Shown here in pieces: positions 13,301 to 25,535 of a DNA stretch of 64,000 bases. Every line of letters begins with the position of its first letter. Positions within the stretch are counted from its first letter, which is position 1. This DNA is from Gymnopilus junonius (taxonomy: Eukaryota > Basidiomycota > Agaricomycetes > Agaricales > Galerinaceae), in assembly GCA_015501075.1 (NCBI GenBank), contig JADNYJ010000092.1:93054-157053 (forward strand), in the 5' to 3' direction. The notes beneath the pieces were generated by a model. That model ran no database searches and was not told the DNA's origin. It was given only the letters and a program-made list of their open reading frames with translations. Position numbers and translations under genes: made by a program.

Positions 13301-15798
13301 TCAACTGGACGAGTGCAATATATCAGAAAAGTTGCAGTCAAAATAGTCCGTGTCAAAACCTTCTTGCATCCTCTTATAATTTGACCTGGCCCTTCCACCT
13401 CCTCTCTTCGCTTTCTTCTCATACCGGTCCTGCAACACCCTACGGAGAACTTTACCCGTCGGTGACTTTGGTATCTGATCCACGATCTCAAACCCGCCTC
13501 TCAGCCACTTATACTTGCTCAGGTTCTCCTTATGCCATCTATCGAGCTCCTTTACCGTCTTTTCCGCTCCCCATCCTGCCGCTTTATCCTTTCCAAGGGT
13601 ACTAAGTACGATCCACACTCTGGGGACTTTCTCGTCAGAGGTGCGGCCTCCGCTAACGCCTGCTACTGTTGCGTCGGTGATGAGCTTTAATGGATGAGCA
13701 AGTAGGCAGTCTTCAATTTCTACTGGGGATACTTGAGCGCCGGACACCTTAAGAGTGTCCTATAAAATGAATACAGATAATCAGTAGGTAATTCATCACA
13801 GTAGCAAAGAGGAAAAAATCAATGACCAACCTTTGCCCGATCGGCAAACCAGAAATTACCCTCCTCGTCTAATCTAAACCTGTCACCGGTCTTTAACCAC
13901 CCATTTATAAACGTCTCCTTATTTGCCTTTGGGTTGTTCCAATATCCCAATGCGACATTATCTGCGCGCAGCCAGAGCTCTCCAGGCTCGTTAACGTCAC
14001 AGTCTACTTCAGAATTGACATCAGGTGAAGGTGAAGGAACAGCATCTTCTGTCTTTAATATTCGCGCTTCCATCCCTGGAAGGAGAACGCCTGTACACCC
14101 TCGAATGCGTTTAAGCTTGCCGTCGAGCATGCCTGTGAGAGGCTGCGAGATAGCTGCTATTGTCTAGTAGCCGACGTGCAATAGAAAAAAATTGTGAGCT
14201 CAGGTGATATATTGATATCATGATAAGACACCTACAGCTTCCGACATTCCGTACCCCTCTGTAAGGTTCGTAGTAGTTGGTAAGAGCTTCGACATTTTGG
14301 CAGAAAGTTCGGGAGGCAGATATGCAGCCCCACTGTTCAAAAAGGTCAAGCTACTGAAGTCGACTTTTTCGATATCCGGATGATGGACGAGTTGATGGAC
14401 GATAGAAGGAATGAGGGGAAGGCCGGAAACTCTGTATCTGAAAATTTCTATATGTATCAAATGTGAAAAGGGGATACATAAACCACATACCTCGGAATAG
14501 CCTCTAGCGCCACATGAATATCCCATCTGGGCATAATGACAAGTGCGCCGGGAGCAAGACACGGTCGGAAGCAGTACGCGTGAAGGCCATATGTGTGATG
14601 AAGTGGAAGGAATGCGAGGATGATTGGTATACCTTCAGGATTATTGGGTGTAGGGGGCTGCAAATTAGAGTCAGAAAAAATGACAGGGAAAGATACGGAA
14701 ATCCTCACGAACAGTGAAGACCTTCAATAGAACTTGCTGGACTACTATGCTCTGTGTTAGCGAGTAGATTATGTTTCCGTGCGAAATCATCACAGCTGTA
14801 ATAACAAATGTTACGCCTGAAGGTACGGAGGGAAAAAAAGGCATTCGTACCTTTGGGCAGTCCACTCGTCCCACTTGAAAAGACAAGGTACGCCAGTGTA
14901 TCCTTCTTCGCTGGGCGAATGTCTACAATGGGCGTATTTCTTTTCCTTACTCCCTCGAGAAGGCTGCGGAAGGATTTGCGCTCCTTTCCGCCCTTCTTCG
15001 TTTTCGCTTTCTTTCCGCCTTTGCCTCCAACCTCTTTCAGCAAATAAATACGGTCACTGCTTAGCCCCAATTCTTTCGCCACAGGTAGAATAGTAGGTAA
15101 GAATTTCTCATCTACAAACAGTCGGGTAGCCTTGGTCAGTTTTAAAGCGTGTTTCAGCTCAAAAGGGGTGCTGTAGGACGAGATGAGGGCGAATGGAACG
15201 GCAATGCGCAGGCAGGCATGAACGAGAGTAATATATTCCTGAAAAGAAAGGAATCTCAGTACTTTTTGATTAAGTAGGTCCCAAGTGGAGTTGAAGGTCG
15301 AACTCATCGGGGGTCGAGGTCATCACAGTCCGACGTCGCCTCCTCTTTCGTGGACAGGGAAAAAACAATGTCGGCTTCGACTCACCGACGAATTCTCGCT
15401 CATAATTCCGACAATCTCTTTGCCGTCCTTGCGAACATTCTCCGGTAAGACGTTGACTTGCCAAGCTTGCAGGCCCAAGCCGCCGTCAGCCACGCTCGCT
15501 CCCAGAGCCGTTCCAAGATCCTCTATATTGCGTTTGAAATCGTGGAACGTCAGTCTCCCTGTAGGGTTCGCTGCCGATGCTGCTTCAATGTATATATTAG
15601 TAGGAAGCGTAATACAACTTGGAGGAGGCAAAACATACGGGTCGCCGACGATCCATTCACCGTTGCGAGAGATTCCACTGGGTCGATGTGCACAGTGAAA
15701 TTCGGCCACGCTGCCTGGTCAGGCCTCTTGAACAAGAAGTAGTGTGCATTGACGTCTGGTAGGGCTGGTGGGTCCGGGTATGGCGACTTGACGTACAT
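13301..15798 (-). CDS. ANL-superfamily acyl-CoA synthetase (4-coumarate--CoA ligase-like)
   Basis: The enzyme activates a carboxylic acid with ATP to an acyl-adenylate and then transfers it to CoA. Reading from the ATG at 15798, the N-terminus has MYVKSPYPDPPALPD. The signature P-loop-like motif LVFSSGTSGLPKG lies near 14840-14880, LPLHHTYGLHAY near 14580-14615, the LTEGYGMSEA adenylate-binding motif near 14235-14265, WLKTGDRFRLDEEGNFW near 13845-13895 (the A8-side aspartate), and IPKSPTGKVLRR near 13440-13475 with the catalytic lysine. All exons join through short introns without frame breaks. A lysine/glycine-rich insertion (KGGKKAKTKKGGKE, near 14990-15030) precedes the P-loop motif. The C-terminus ends SSS, so no canonical SKL-type peroxisomal signal is seen. 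Substrate (phenylpropanoid, medium-chain or other acid) cannot be assigned. Confidence 0.9.
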
Positions 15799-16472
15799 TG
15801 TTCAAGGAGAAAGTTAACGAATGAATGAAAAATAGCCGGTTCAAGTCAACTCCGTGATGATGAAGATCAGGCTGAGCTGGTAAAGGCGGGAATACATCGA
15901 ATGCCGGTGCAAGTATATATATGCCTTTGGAGCCTGGCAAGCGAGCCGAGTGTGTAAAGGACGATTGCATGACTGCGATTCTTCCACTCGGGCAACTGGG
16001 GAATGACCCCGGAGACGGCAACTGTTGGTAGCCGAGGGCGGTCAGGATCAAATGTTCACAACCACCGCGATGATTCTGAAGGTTTGTTCAAGCACTCAGT
16101 TTAGAAACCTCACGCACACAGTCAATAATTGGATTCAAGTAAATCGCTCTGATAGCCTTGATAACTAATTTCCTTGACTGTGCAAATGCTCTGAAATTGC
16201 CTCCGACCCAACTCCGACCAGTCACACCTTACATGACTGTACAATGGTACCATGGCCTTCTTTCAAATGCTCCTGGTCTTCTGTATTACCTTGTCTTGGT
16301 CCACGTTACGGGCGTGTAGTTATCTTCGCACTTTCAATGATTTCCACAGGCTTGCCAAGTGACTCATATAGAAAGGTCACGTGTAAATTTTGAGAGATAA
16401 ATTTAAACTGTTGGATCGTATTCCCCCGCATCCTCATACTCCAGACTGCCAAAGCTCGAGTTCGTCACAACC
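15799..16472. other. Divergent promoter region shared by the acyl-CoA ligase and OTCase genes
   Basis: About 670 bp lie between two divergently transcribed genes. The OTCase-proximal part contains TGACTCA at 16360-16366 and a CACGTG E-box at 16378-16383. No coding signal was seen. Confidence 0.55.
16360..16366 (+). promoter_or_regulatory. Gcn4/CPC1-type site upstream of the arginine-biosynthesis gene
   Basis: The heptamer TGACTCA lies 107 bp upstream of the OTCase start codon. Gcn4 in yeast and CPC1/CpcA in filamentous fungi bind this palindromic bZIP site and switch on amino-acid biosynthesis genes during starvation. Its place before an arginine-pathway gene fits that role. A heptamer can occur by chance, so binding is inferred. 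Confidence 0.5.
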
Positions 16473-17820
16473 ATGTCTCCAAAACTCCGGCATCTTATGT
16501 CCCTTGCTGATCTCACAGCTCCAGAGATAAACCGTCTCGTTTCCCATGCTTATGCTCTTAAAAACCGCTCCAAACCATGGCTCACTCCAGCCGACTTTGA
16601 AAGGCAGAAGAACAAAAATCTCCGTCTGCCTTCCCAGTCTCTTTTTGCCAAAACCATAGCTCTGTTGTTCTCTAAGCGCAGCACCAGGACGCGTATTGCT
16701 GCAGAGACCAGTGCGGAGCTGCTTGGTGGTCGTGCGCTTTTCTTGGGACAGGATGATATCCAGTTGGGCGTGAACGAGTCTCCTAGGGACACAGCCCAAG
16801 TTATCTCGTCAATGTGCCAGGGAATTTTTGCTCGTGTAGGAGAACATTCTGAAGTTGAGGTACGGCACTTTCAGGTTTTCTGGCTGTTCGGATGATTTAC
16901 TCGTCGTGCAGGAACTGGCCAAGTACTCCGAGGTACCTGTACTCAACGCCCTTTCCTCCCTCTGGCACCCTACCCAAATATTGGCAGACCTGCTGACTCT
17001 TCACGAGCACGCGGAATCCTTCAATTCCACTCAACTAAAATCGGAAGCGTCAAAGCGACTGGTCAAGCTTCCGAAGTTGCGTCCCCTCACCATTGCCTAC
17101 GTCGGCGACTCTGCCAACGTCCTGCACGACATGCTCGTCACGTATCCTCGGCTGGGTCATAGTCTCCGAGTAGCTTCTCCACCTCAATACCGAGCTCCGA
17201 CCGAAGTGTGGGATCGTGTCAAGGAACTTGGGTGCGAGGAGAAAATTATCTGGGTGGATGACCCCAAAGAGGCTGTTCATAAGGCTAATGTGGTCGTCAC
17301 TGACACTTGGTATGTTTCCTGAATGCGTTGGGATTGCTTGTATCTTATGCGAACGCGTCCCTTTAGGATTTCCATGGGTCAAGAAGCTGAAAAAGAAGAA
17401 CGCCTCCGTGCCTTCCATGGGTACCAGGTGAACGAAACCCTTTGTCGAGAAGGTGGTGCCGATCCCAATTGGAAGTTCCTCCACTGTCTCCCGCGAAAAC
17501 CTCATGAAGTTGATGACGAAGTGCGTTCTCTCTCATTTTTTTCGTTTCGTCGCCAAGGCTCAAAGTTGATGCCATATCTTTTTCCGCTCATTTTTTGCAG
17601 GTTTTCTATGGCGCTCGATCACTCGTCTTCCCAGAAGCTGAAAATCGAAAATGGACGATCATGGCAGCATTCGAGTAAGCTAGCCTCCGTCTACATAGTT
17701 ATGAAATGAAATTGACTTTGCTCCAATTCCAGCCTCCTTTTCGGTAAATGGCAATTGGGTATTCCTGAGGGAACGGAAGCGGAGTGGGAGGTAGATGGCG
17801 CGGAAGAAAAGCAACAATAG
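16473..17820 (+). CDS. Ornithine carbamoyltransferase
   Basis: The enzyme makes citrulline from ornithine and carbamoyl phosphate in arginine biosynthesis. Five exons join in phase: 16473-16859, 16912-17309, 17367-17520, 17601-17674 and 17733-17820. Diagnostic motifs are FSKRSTRTR (carbamoyl-phosphate binding), [14 protein letters not shown], the SMG loop after DTW at the exon 2/3 junction (ornithine side), and [15 protein letters not shown] carrying the catalytic cysteine. Family members work as trimers. The N-terminus ([15 protein letters not shown]) begins almost at the conserved core, so this start gives no mitochondrial targeting peptide. Baker's yeast OTCase is likewise cytosolic, but an unrecognised upstream exon could add a transit peptide. 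Probable regulation is by the general amino-acid control site at 16360. The frame is intact. Confidence 0.95.
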
Positions 17821-18082
17821 ATGGTTGCGTAGGAACTTTTTGTCAAATCTTTTTGGCATTAAATCCTTATAAGAGTAATATCGAAGATCTACGGACAATG
17901 AAGGGGGTTGCTCGCTGGAATAAAATATACAATGGGATGGAGAGCTTGTATCTTCAAAGTTCAACCGAAATGAGCTCGGAATAAAAAAGAGATGGTACAC
18001 GAATTACTTAAAATGACAGAATCCTGTAAATAAGCCCTAGTAGACGACAGACGAAAAGAGAACAAGGAGCGAAAGACGTGTA

Positions 18083-19724
18083 CTATGACGGCCACTGATC
18101 ATTGCGGTAAAGAGACATCTCATGCTCATTGCCATCCAAATCTTCCTCGTCTATTTGCCAGCGGGAATCACGAGATTCGAGTTCCCGAGAATGGAGTGTT
18201 GGAGGTCTTCCGGTTTCCACAATGTTGCCTGTATGATTTGTCTTGAATACTGACCCTGACCGCGTCAACTCCTCGAGCGGAACATCGACAACAGTCTTTT
18301 GAGACTGAATGTAGAGGACGACATGATTGCAAAGAATAGAGTGGAACACGCGTTGTGGTCTGTTCATCAAGAGGTAAGTTTCCGTTGATGTTATTCCTAG
18401 ATACAGCAAATAAACTTCTTACACTGCAAGATATATTTTATATGAAGGTTGATGCACCATGAACGGAACGATGATGTTGGCAATGGTGATAACTGAGACG
18501 GGATGAGCAAACAAGGCGTCCATGAGACGTACGAAAAACTAACTTAGCAAGTAGAGATAAAAGAGAAGCCCTAAAGGAAAGAGGTGAACAACGATAGGGT
18601 TGGAAATGAAGAGAAAGTCTCACCGTGTCGATAGACATTCCTCACGAACTTTGCTTTCGAATTGAAACGATCCCATCCTCCTTTCATTATTGTAAGGCCA
18701 ACTACCGCTGTTCAAGGTCAACTTCAGTAAATTTCGCAAAGAGAACAACAGCTTTAGCTTACTTGTTTCCGATATTGCAATCAAGATATAAGCCACCGCT
18801 ATGAGCTTATTTGACCTCACGAGACGGCAACCCACAGCGCCTTCGGGAACGGGTTCGACTGGAGCGCAGTAAACGTTCAGAACAGGTGCATAAACAAATG
18901 AAAAAAGGCTGTTCCCCATACATTCAAAGGATACTACTTCCTTTACAGTGACAGCGATTCCAGGAAAGAAGGTGGCCTGTAAGGTGGTGTGTGAACGTGG
19001 TGCTAATAGACATGACAGGCAAAGTTGCTTACAGCCGACATTAAACCCAAGAACCAGAGTATCTTCTTCGATTTCTGCCACAACAACCAGGTCCGTAAAA
19101 GCAGGATAACTGGAGAAAACTGGATGAGGATGTATTGCGGATGAAAGCATTCACAAACGCGTACGCTCTGAGACCATCAAACCGAAAGCAATTAACCCTA
19201 CAAAATGTACACATGAGCAAAGCACATAAAGAAATGAGAACGAACATACAGGTGCTGGTAATATAGAAAGATCGACACCGCTGACGAGGCAAAATCAGTT
19301 CTTTTGAACAATGAAAGTCAAATGACCTGGGAAAATTTACATGCAGAGACATGTACGAGAATGTCGCTTAAATCGATATTGAGTGGCTTATTTCGAAAGG
19401 ACATTGAGAGAGATAATACTTACAAATGAGAGCCATCGTTGTATCAATAAAAGGTATATAACGGTTCAGTAGAAACAGAACATTAATCTTGCTGATCTTT
19501 TGATTCCAGATAGCCCGAAACTGTCGTGGTTGTTAGAAGATTCCGGATTGGTGATTTTGCGAGCTCCAAACCTCTTCCGGGAAGGTGATCAAGTAGTCAA
19601 ATATCTAAAATTATTGGTGAATAAATCATTGAGCCTCTAACGATGTATTGAGGAGACGCACCAAGACCGTCATGGACGCTACCATCACATTAGATGCGAT
19701 TCTGAACTCTCCATCCTGCATCAT
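18083..19724 (-). CDS. DUF6533-type multi-span membrane protein (copy B)
   Basis: The start is chosen at 19724 (a second in-frame ATG follows directly), giving MMQDGEFRIASNVMVASM, then a first hydrophobic segment and the DUF6533 signature FDYLITFPEE near 19560-19590, followed by AIWNQK and FLLNRYIPFIDT near 19460-19510. Later hydrophobic exons include an LLFYLYLL-like and an ITIANIIVPFM-like segment near 18455-18560. The hydrophilic tail after VFHSILCNHVVLYIQ (near 18310-18350) is rich in charged residues and ends at 18083. There are several short introns and exact borders in the middle (18620-19350) are uncertain. Family knowledge: seven-span-like membrane proteins of unknown function, expanded in Agaricomycetes. 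It is oriented the same way as copy C, 3.3 kb away. Confidence 0.7.
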
Positions 19725-21085
19725 CCCAAAAGCTGCCTAAACACCTCGAATCCTGAAGTTTGGCGACAAAACTCACGTAAATAAGCATGTTGTGAAGCAA
19801 AGCCTTGGAAAGTGCACATTAGGAGGTGAAGTGTGGGGGAGCTATGAAGCTCACCTGTACTCCTAGCGATTACCAGACGACGAGCTGGCCCAGAGAGGAA
19901 AAGTGCCAGCGTCGTAGAACGAAATCCAGTATTGCCAACAGAGAAGGCGGACCAGCAGGCTTCACAGTGACATGAAAAGACCAAAGCAACGAGCAGAGGA
20001 AGGTGGTGGCCAAGGGGAGAGAAAAGAGAAATCTGGCTCAATTGATTCGGACCTAGTATTCACACATGGCCGCGACCCTGAAGGACCCTTGAATTGGGAG
20101 AATTCTGTTGCCTGGTTTGATGACATGTCCTGATGGAGTGGCAGAAAGTTTGAAGTACGAACTCATGATCCCATCAACCTTCTTCAATAAGTAGGTTCTA
20201 AATACATCCGTTACTCCCACAGAGAGGTAAATTTTAGCTGCATATGCTGAGCAGAGTCAGACTGCAGATACCATGCAGAAAACCAGCGCGGGAGGGAAGA
20301 AAGAAAGAAGGTAGCTCATATCGCCCTAAGGGTAGGGTTTCATGTTTTCCTGGAAATATTGATCAACTCTTAATCGAGCCAATTCAGTCCTTTTGACACC
20401 GGTGATCGATTTTGTTAACGTTACTCCAATAGACCCAACTCGGAAGCAGCCTCAATAATAACCGCCTCAAGACAGCTGCCTGCTCCTTCCTGCTCTATGC
20501 TTTCACCTCAGACGACACTATTTCTACGATACGAGGTGATCGAGCACCCCTCTTCAGATAGCAGGCGGACCCGAGCAAAACATGCCTTCGAAGTTCGATC
20601 GACGTGTACAGCCAGTGGGTAAAATGCTGGGAGGTGATCCTGTTGCAGCCACGAAATCATGTCGTGACCGCATATTCGGCTATAAATCGGACAACACCAG
20701 GTGGTAAATGTAGCGCGGGGCTTCTTGTTAACAAATGAATGTGGGTAAAAATTCACCGGCGGGTTACCAGGTTGAGCGCCACCGACCGCCCATTGTCCTT
20801 CATTGTCCCCGCACATTGCCGCTTTGGCTTCGTCGGTCTTTCCAAAGCGGCTCAAGCGTTAGGAAGTACCCATGATATTGTCTTGGTTATTGCGAACAAA
20901 GTAGCATGAATTACACAACGTTTGACCTAATGAACAGAGCCTGAAAACGCCTATGATATATTATCAGATGTAGCGTCCCTTACTGTACCCATCAGCAGGC
21001 GAATTGAATAGTCAGCGGTTCGTTCCTAGGGTTTCCATTTTATTAACTATTAAATCTTATTGACTTTCCAGGGATCCATTCAATA
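19725..21085. other. Intergenic region upstream of DUF6533 copy B
   Basis: Roughly 1.36 kb without a gene I recognise. The minus-strand open frame at 20508-20855 has no hydrophobic pattern, domain or splice partner I can support. The part near 19725 should contain the promoter of copy B. Confidence 0.4.
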
Positions 21086-21790
21086 GAGGTTATCTGCAAC
21101 AGGTTCAATCCTAGAAACACGCTGGAACCTTCTTTGATTTCGCTGGAAGCACTTGAGCCGGTTGCTCCCCGAGCCACTCCAAGCAACTACTGGTTCGCCC
21201 CAATTCTCCCTATAATGGTAACCGAGTGTGAACTAGTTTCCAATATGTCATCACTCTGGTTCAATGTACTATACTTAGTTTTGAACATATCCAACACTGT
21301 TGAACACATTCGCAATGCTACGCAGCCTGAAGAACGCGCTGTTTGCTCTTCTTGAGGATTCTACAATAACCACTGAAGAGCTAGTGACTTGCGTGAATCA
21401 TTGCACAGAAGGTGCAGACGACATGATAGGCACTTTCATGATGCAACTTTGCGAAGGTTCTCGAGAAACTGCGTATCCTCGACAGAGTGGGTTTAGGATC
21501 ACACAAGAGAAATTGAGGGCTTTTGATCGACGAGACTGTCTTTATAGGTTTCGGTAAGCCAAGAATTTTAATCTGAGATGATGAGCGGCGCTGATAGAGG
21601 TGCAACTGAGCTAAACCCGAGAATCTCACGCAGATCGCCCAGTCGGGATGATCATGGCAGCCACACGCTATATAAGTGAACTGGCTTGAGAAGTGGGGAG
21701 GGGTGGTGTGAGGTGGTGCTTCGTGGAGCACTCAAATGATGGTTGATTTCGGTCGTTCGATGCAGGATTAAACCTGTTGCAGATAACCTC
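21086..21790. mobile_element. 705-bp inverted-repeat element flanked by TA (MITE-like)
   Basis: The left end (21086-21112) and the reverse complement of the right end (21764-21790) agree over 27 bp with one mismatch. They start GAGGTTATCTGCAACAGG. The dinucleotide TA flanks both ends (21084-21085 and 21791-21792), the target duplication expected of Tc1/mariner-type transposition. The interior has two short plus-strand open frames (21134-21557) that I do not recognise and that are too small to be a transposase, so the element would be non-autonomous. The call rests on the paired ends only. Other copies in the genome would confirm it. Confidence 0.6.
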
Positions 21791-23058
21791 TAATAGAAAA
21801 TTCTCCGTTCATAAGAATCCAAAGGGTCATTATTACCATGAGGCTCACGTCCAGGTTCGTAGAACAATAATGCTTACGATCAGCCAGTCGTGGTGCTCGA
21901 AAAAAGCTGCTGCTTGAGAACTTACAACTAGTCCTGGGCACTGACAGCCAGCAAGGCTTAAATCATGATCACCTGTTCCCTCGTCAGCAGATAACTTTAA
22001 ATCGCTGGCAGGCATGCTCAATGAAACGCCTCAAGGTCCTCGTCCTCGTTTTCGGCGTCAGAGAAAGTTGGCAGGTAAGCCCGAGCTCGGGCGGAAAAAT
22101 CGCGATGCAAGTCCGAACGATGTCGTAATAGGTGGACAACACCGTGGAAAGTATCGAGGGGGACGTAGAGTCATGGCAGGCATTGGCCAAAAATTTCCCT
22201 CACTCGTGAGACTCGAGTCTAGTCAGACGGTCCGTGGATCACTAGTGGTGCTGAGCAACGGAACAACAATCCTAGTCATTGTTCAAACGATCAGGCAAAG
22301 GTGCAGGGTAGAGTCGGGTAGCGAATAATTGCCATACATGGGTGAACGGCCTGCTGAACGACGATTTTTAGGAGCTATGATGATTCTAGAAAATCAAGTG
22401 ATAAGAGCCTCAGCGGTACCGGTACTGCGTGGACCTACGCTACTTGAGTGACCAGAAAAGGAAATGTGGACCTACTTAAGTAGTCGCTTGTGCTAATCCG
22501 ACAAGACCGAGTTGATTTCAAGGGTTTGCCAAACATCCCATCGTGCATGATGCCATTGTGGGCGCAACCTCCTGAATCCCACCCGCGGAAAATCACGCTA
22601 AGTAGACACTTACACCGACCTGGATAAATTTAGGATGAGAAGATGCCAAGTTGGACCAGTCCCGGGTTGGACCTTTTTTAGATTTCGGAGGCTATAGGGC
22701 CCAGGGGTCGGTCCGACGCTCACTATCAAAGACCTATATTTACCTCCGAACAATGGGAAACGACACGTACGCCGTATAGAACGGAGTCCTGATTGGTCTT
22801 GATTAGACTAGGCAATGCGCTGAACCATTATATATGGAAAAACCCATGGAGGTGTTGGGCGCCATATCTATCAAGTTGAACGGTTTTACTGCTAGATGGA
22901 GTTCAGTACTGCCTTCTCTTGCTTCGGAATGAACGATGACGAAAGCAAACGGTATAATTACAGTATTTTAGTACATATGCACCACTAGGAAACTACTTAA
23001 TGCAGTTCAATAGTTTAAAAGGGTATACAAATATGAGGTGGTGAAGGCCTCGCTGGAG
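21791..23058. other. Intergenic region downstream of DUF6533 copy C
   Basis: About 1.27 kb. Open frames at 21984-22328 overlap on opposite strands and show no domain. I see nothing else that can be supported. Confidence 0.4.
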
Positions 23059-24932
23059 CTACCTGTCATCCGGCGTGGCGAACGTGTCCAAAACATTGGT
23101 GAGGATCATGCCGTCTTCGTCCATCGTCATTCTACTTCGTGAATACACAAGGCTGTCGTTGCATGAGTTGGCCACCTCGGCCCTTTCTTGCTCGTTTTGC
23201 AGACTCATGATGATAAAGATCACACGAGTACATAGAATTGAATGGAGCACGCGTTGTATACTGTAAAAGAATTCATCAAAAAAAGTTGGAAGGAAAAGAA
23301 AGTAGAATGAGAATGCGTACTCTGTGAACACGGTGCGGACGATCAACTATTAGCAACGTCAGCTATTAATTCGTCGCAAGGGAGACTATTTTTCGAAACG
23401 TACAGGAGCGAATATAGGGAACATGATATTCAGCATCGTGACTGCTGATCGAATATAGGCAAATAGGCCTTAGAGAGCGCGAAAGGGGGTGAAGGTCAAA
23501 TAAGTTACCTAGGAGATAGATATAGAACAGGAAGCCTAATATCGCCTTCAATGTAAATGGCGCATTGCATGGAGTGTGGATTGGAAATAGCTTGCCTCGT
23601 TTGTACAGTTGGTGGACCCAGGATGAGCTAGAGCGGCGAACTTGTGTGATTGATGAGAGAGTCCGAGTCAGATGGAAATAGGGCAATTTCACATGAATGG
23701 ATACAAACGGTGTTTTAGCGCACGAATCAGTGTAAGAAGGACGACGGCTGCGTTAGGGAGTACTCGTCAGTACGTGGATGGATGGATGAATGGATGTCTT
23801 TGAAGTTTGTTTTCACTCACTAGTTTCTGAAACGAGTATCACGCCAAAGCTGACAATTATATATAAGTCCATGTGAATCAAATCACATCCAAAGAAAAAG
23901 TTCGGATTTGCAGGTTTGACTGGAGATGGCATATATCATATTGTTTATCAAAAGGTGGCGTTCTGGATATGATGGACATAAATACGTACGTTGTACCGAA
24001 TTTAACATGAGTTTTGTAGCTGTAATTGCAGTTGCTAGCATTGTCTAGTTGAGCAATTGATTAATAGGAGATGATCATTAATTTATCTTTTTCACTTACG
24101 ACAAATGTTGTTCCGAGGAGAATCATTATCCAACGATTTCGTTCCCATATGGCGATTGTACGGAGGTACAGTATAGCTGATCACGTATTTAGGTCTGTTC
24201 AGAACCGTCATGGAAGCCCTTGCGATAATCACACATACCCTGTGAGATGGTGACGCCTAGAATGTTCAACCCTGCGATATCATTATCGGGTGAGGAGGAT
24301 TGCAGGGGCCTCGTAACAGAGGCTTGCATGCGATGGCGGCATAGTGCCGTGAACACCCCTTCATTTTGGCGTTCAACATTCAGATTGAAATCTTGGAAAC
24401 CTATAGCTTACCTCTGGCGAGAGAAATACTTCAAGAGCTATCGATGGAAAGGCAAATTCAGGTAGGTTTAACAAAATTAGCTAGGGTGAACATACCGCTT
24501 ATACTCAGTGTCAAATCGATGAATGGAAGGTAGCGGTTTAGGACGAAAAGATAGGTCCCAAATGTCCGTGGTCTCGACCATACAAAGGCAACCTGAAAGA
24601 AACGTTAGAGAATAGGGGTTGAAATAGGATTTTTGAAAGTACATACCTCTCGATCGAGTGTGCAAAAATAATCATATATCTGAGAAGAACTACTTAAAAA
24701 AGCCGGACTTGGGCGAGGCAAGGACTAACAAGAAAAGTGAATGTGCTTATAACCACTGCATGTTTGAAGACGATTTGCTGTTTCCAGTGGCTGTCAGATG
24801 AAGAAGAAAATTAGGGTTGAATGAGAACTGCTTTACCTCGCCGAGCGAAATGTTCAGGGTACGACTGTGTAATGAATGAGCGGCGTCGACGACGTTTGAC
24901 AATAGTCGGTCATCGAGATAGGGATCGAGCAT
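23059..24932 (-). CDS. DUF6533-type multi-span membrane protein (copy C)
   Basis: The start at 24932 gives MLDPYLDDRLLSNVVDAAHS, then a spliced hydrophobic segment and the DUF6533 signature YDYFCTLDRE near 24635-24665. VAFVWSRP and VLNRYLPFIDLTLSI follow near 24490-24580. LRTIAIWERNRWIMILLG near 24110-24165 is a typical cytoplasmic loop plus span. FLFYIYLLG lies near 23510-23545, and the post-membrane segment RVLHSILCTRVIFII near 23210-23255. The tail is short and acidic, ending at 23059. There are many short introns, and border placement in the centre is approximate. Function is unknown for the family; the location is an integral membrane. Confidence 0.7.
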
Positions 24933-25535
24933 AAGACCGTCGACGGGAAGAAAGGGGAATCCTCGAGGGTTATTGCGGGGTCGAACTCTGATTTATATAG
25001 ACGGGCAATGGCTATGGTGATAAGGCACTACTCTATGACCGGGTGGAAGTAGCTCCTGCCGCACCACACGGTCGAGACGAGATCAGACCTGAGAGGGGCA
25101 AAGATAATGGAGAGAGAAAATGCCAATCAATTGATAAACAAATTTCAGCGGCTTTGATGGAAACCCGATGTTGGGAGTATTGAGATTGTTGTTGATTCTG
25201 GGATCGAAGAGATATGCTTGGGAGGTTTTGACATCACAGCACAGTTGGATAATAAAAGAAGTAGAAGCGAATTGCGGAAGACGTGCACGATACCCATCTC
25301 TGCGATAGAAGACAATATACCGTTACAGAAGCTCTACAGGAAGAGAAAGAATGCCGGAGAGAATTTGCAAAAATTTGAAATACGAACGCGATCGCGTCTA
25401 TTTTTTCCAGTTCTAATTTTAGACGAGTGTGATCGTGGAAGTTTGTGGCAGTGCAGTCGGCGCGATCGAGGCCGCTAATGACCATGAACGCGTCGTAAAA
25501 ATGTGGGCGTTCAACAAACGTTCGTTACGACTGCA
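24933..25535. other. Divergent intergenic region
   Basis: About 600 bp between copy C (leftward) and the TMEM19-like gene (rightward), presumably promoters for both. The plus-strand open frame at 25218-25478 shows no recognisable features. Confidence 0.4.

Noticed and set aside
20508..20855. 115-codon minus-strand open frame
   Set aside because: No domain, no hydrophobic pattern and no splice partners.
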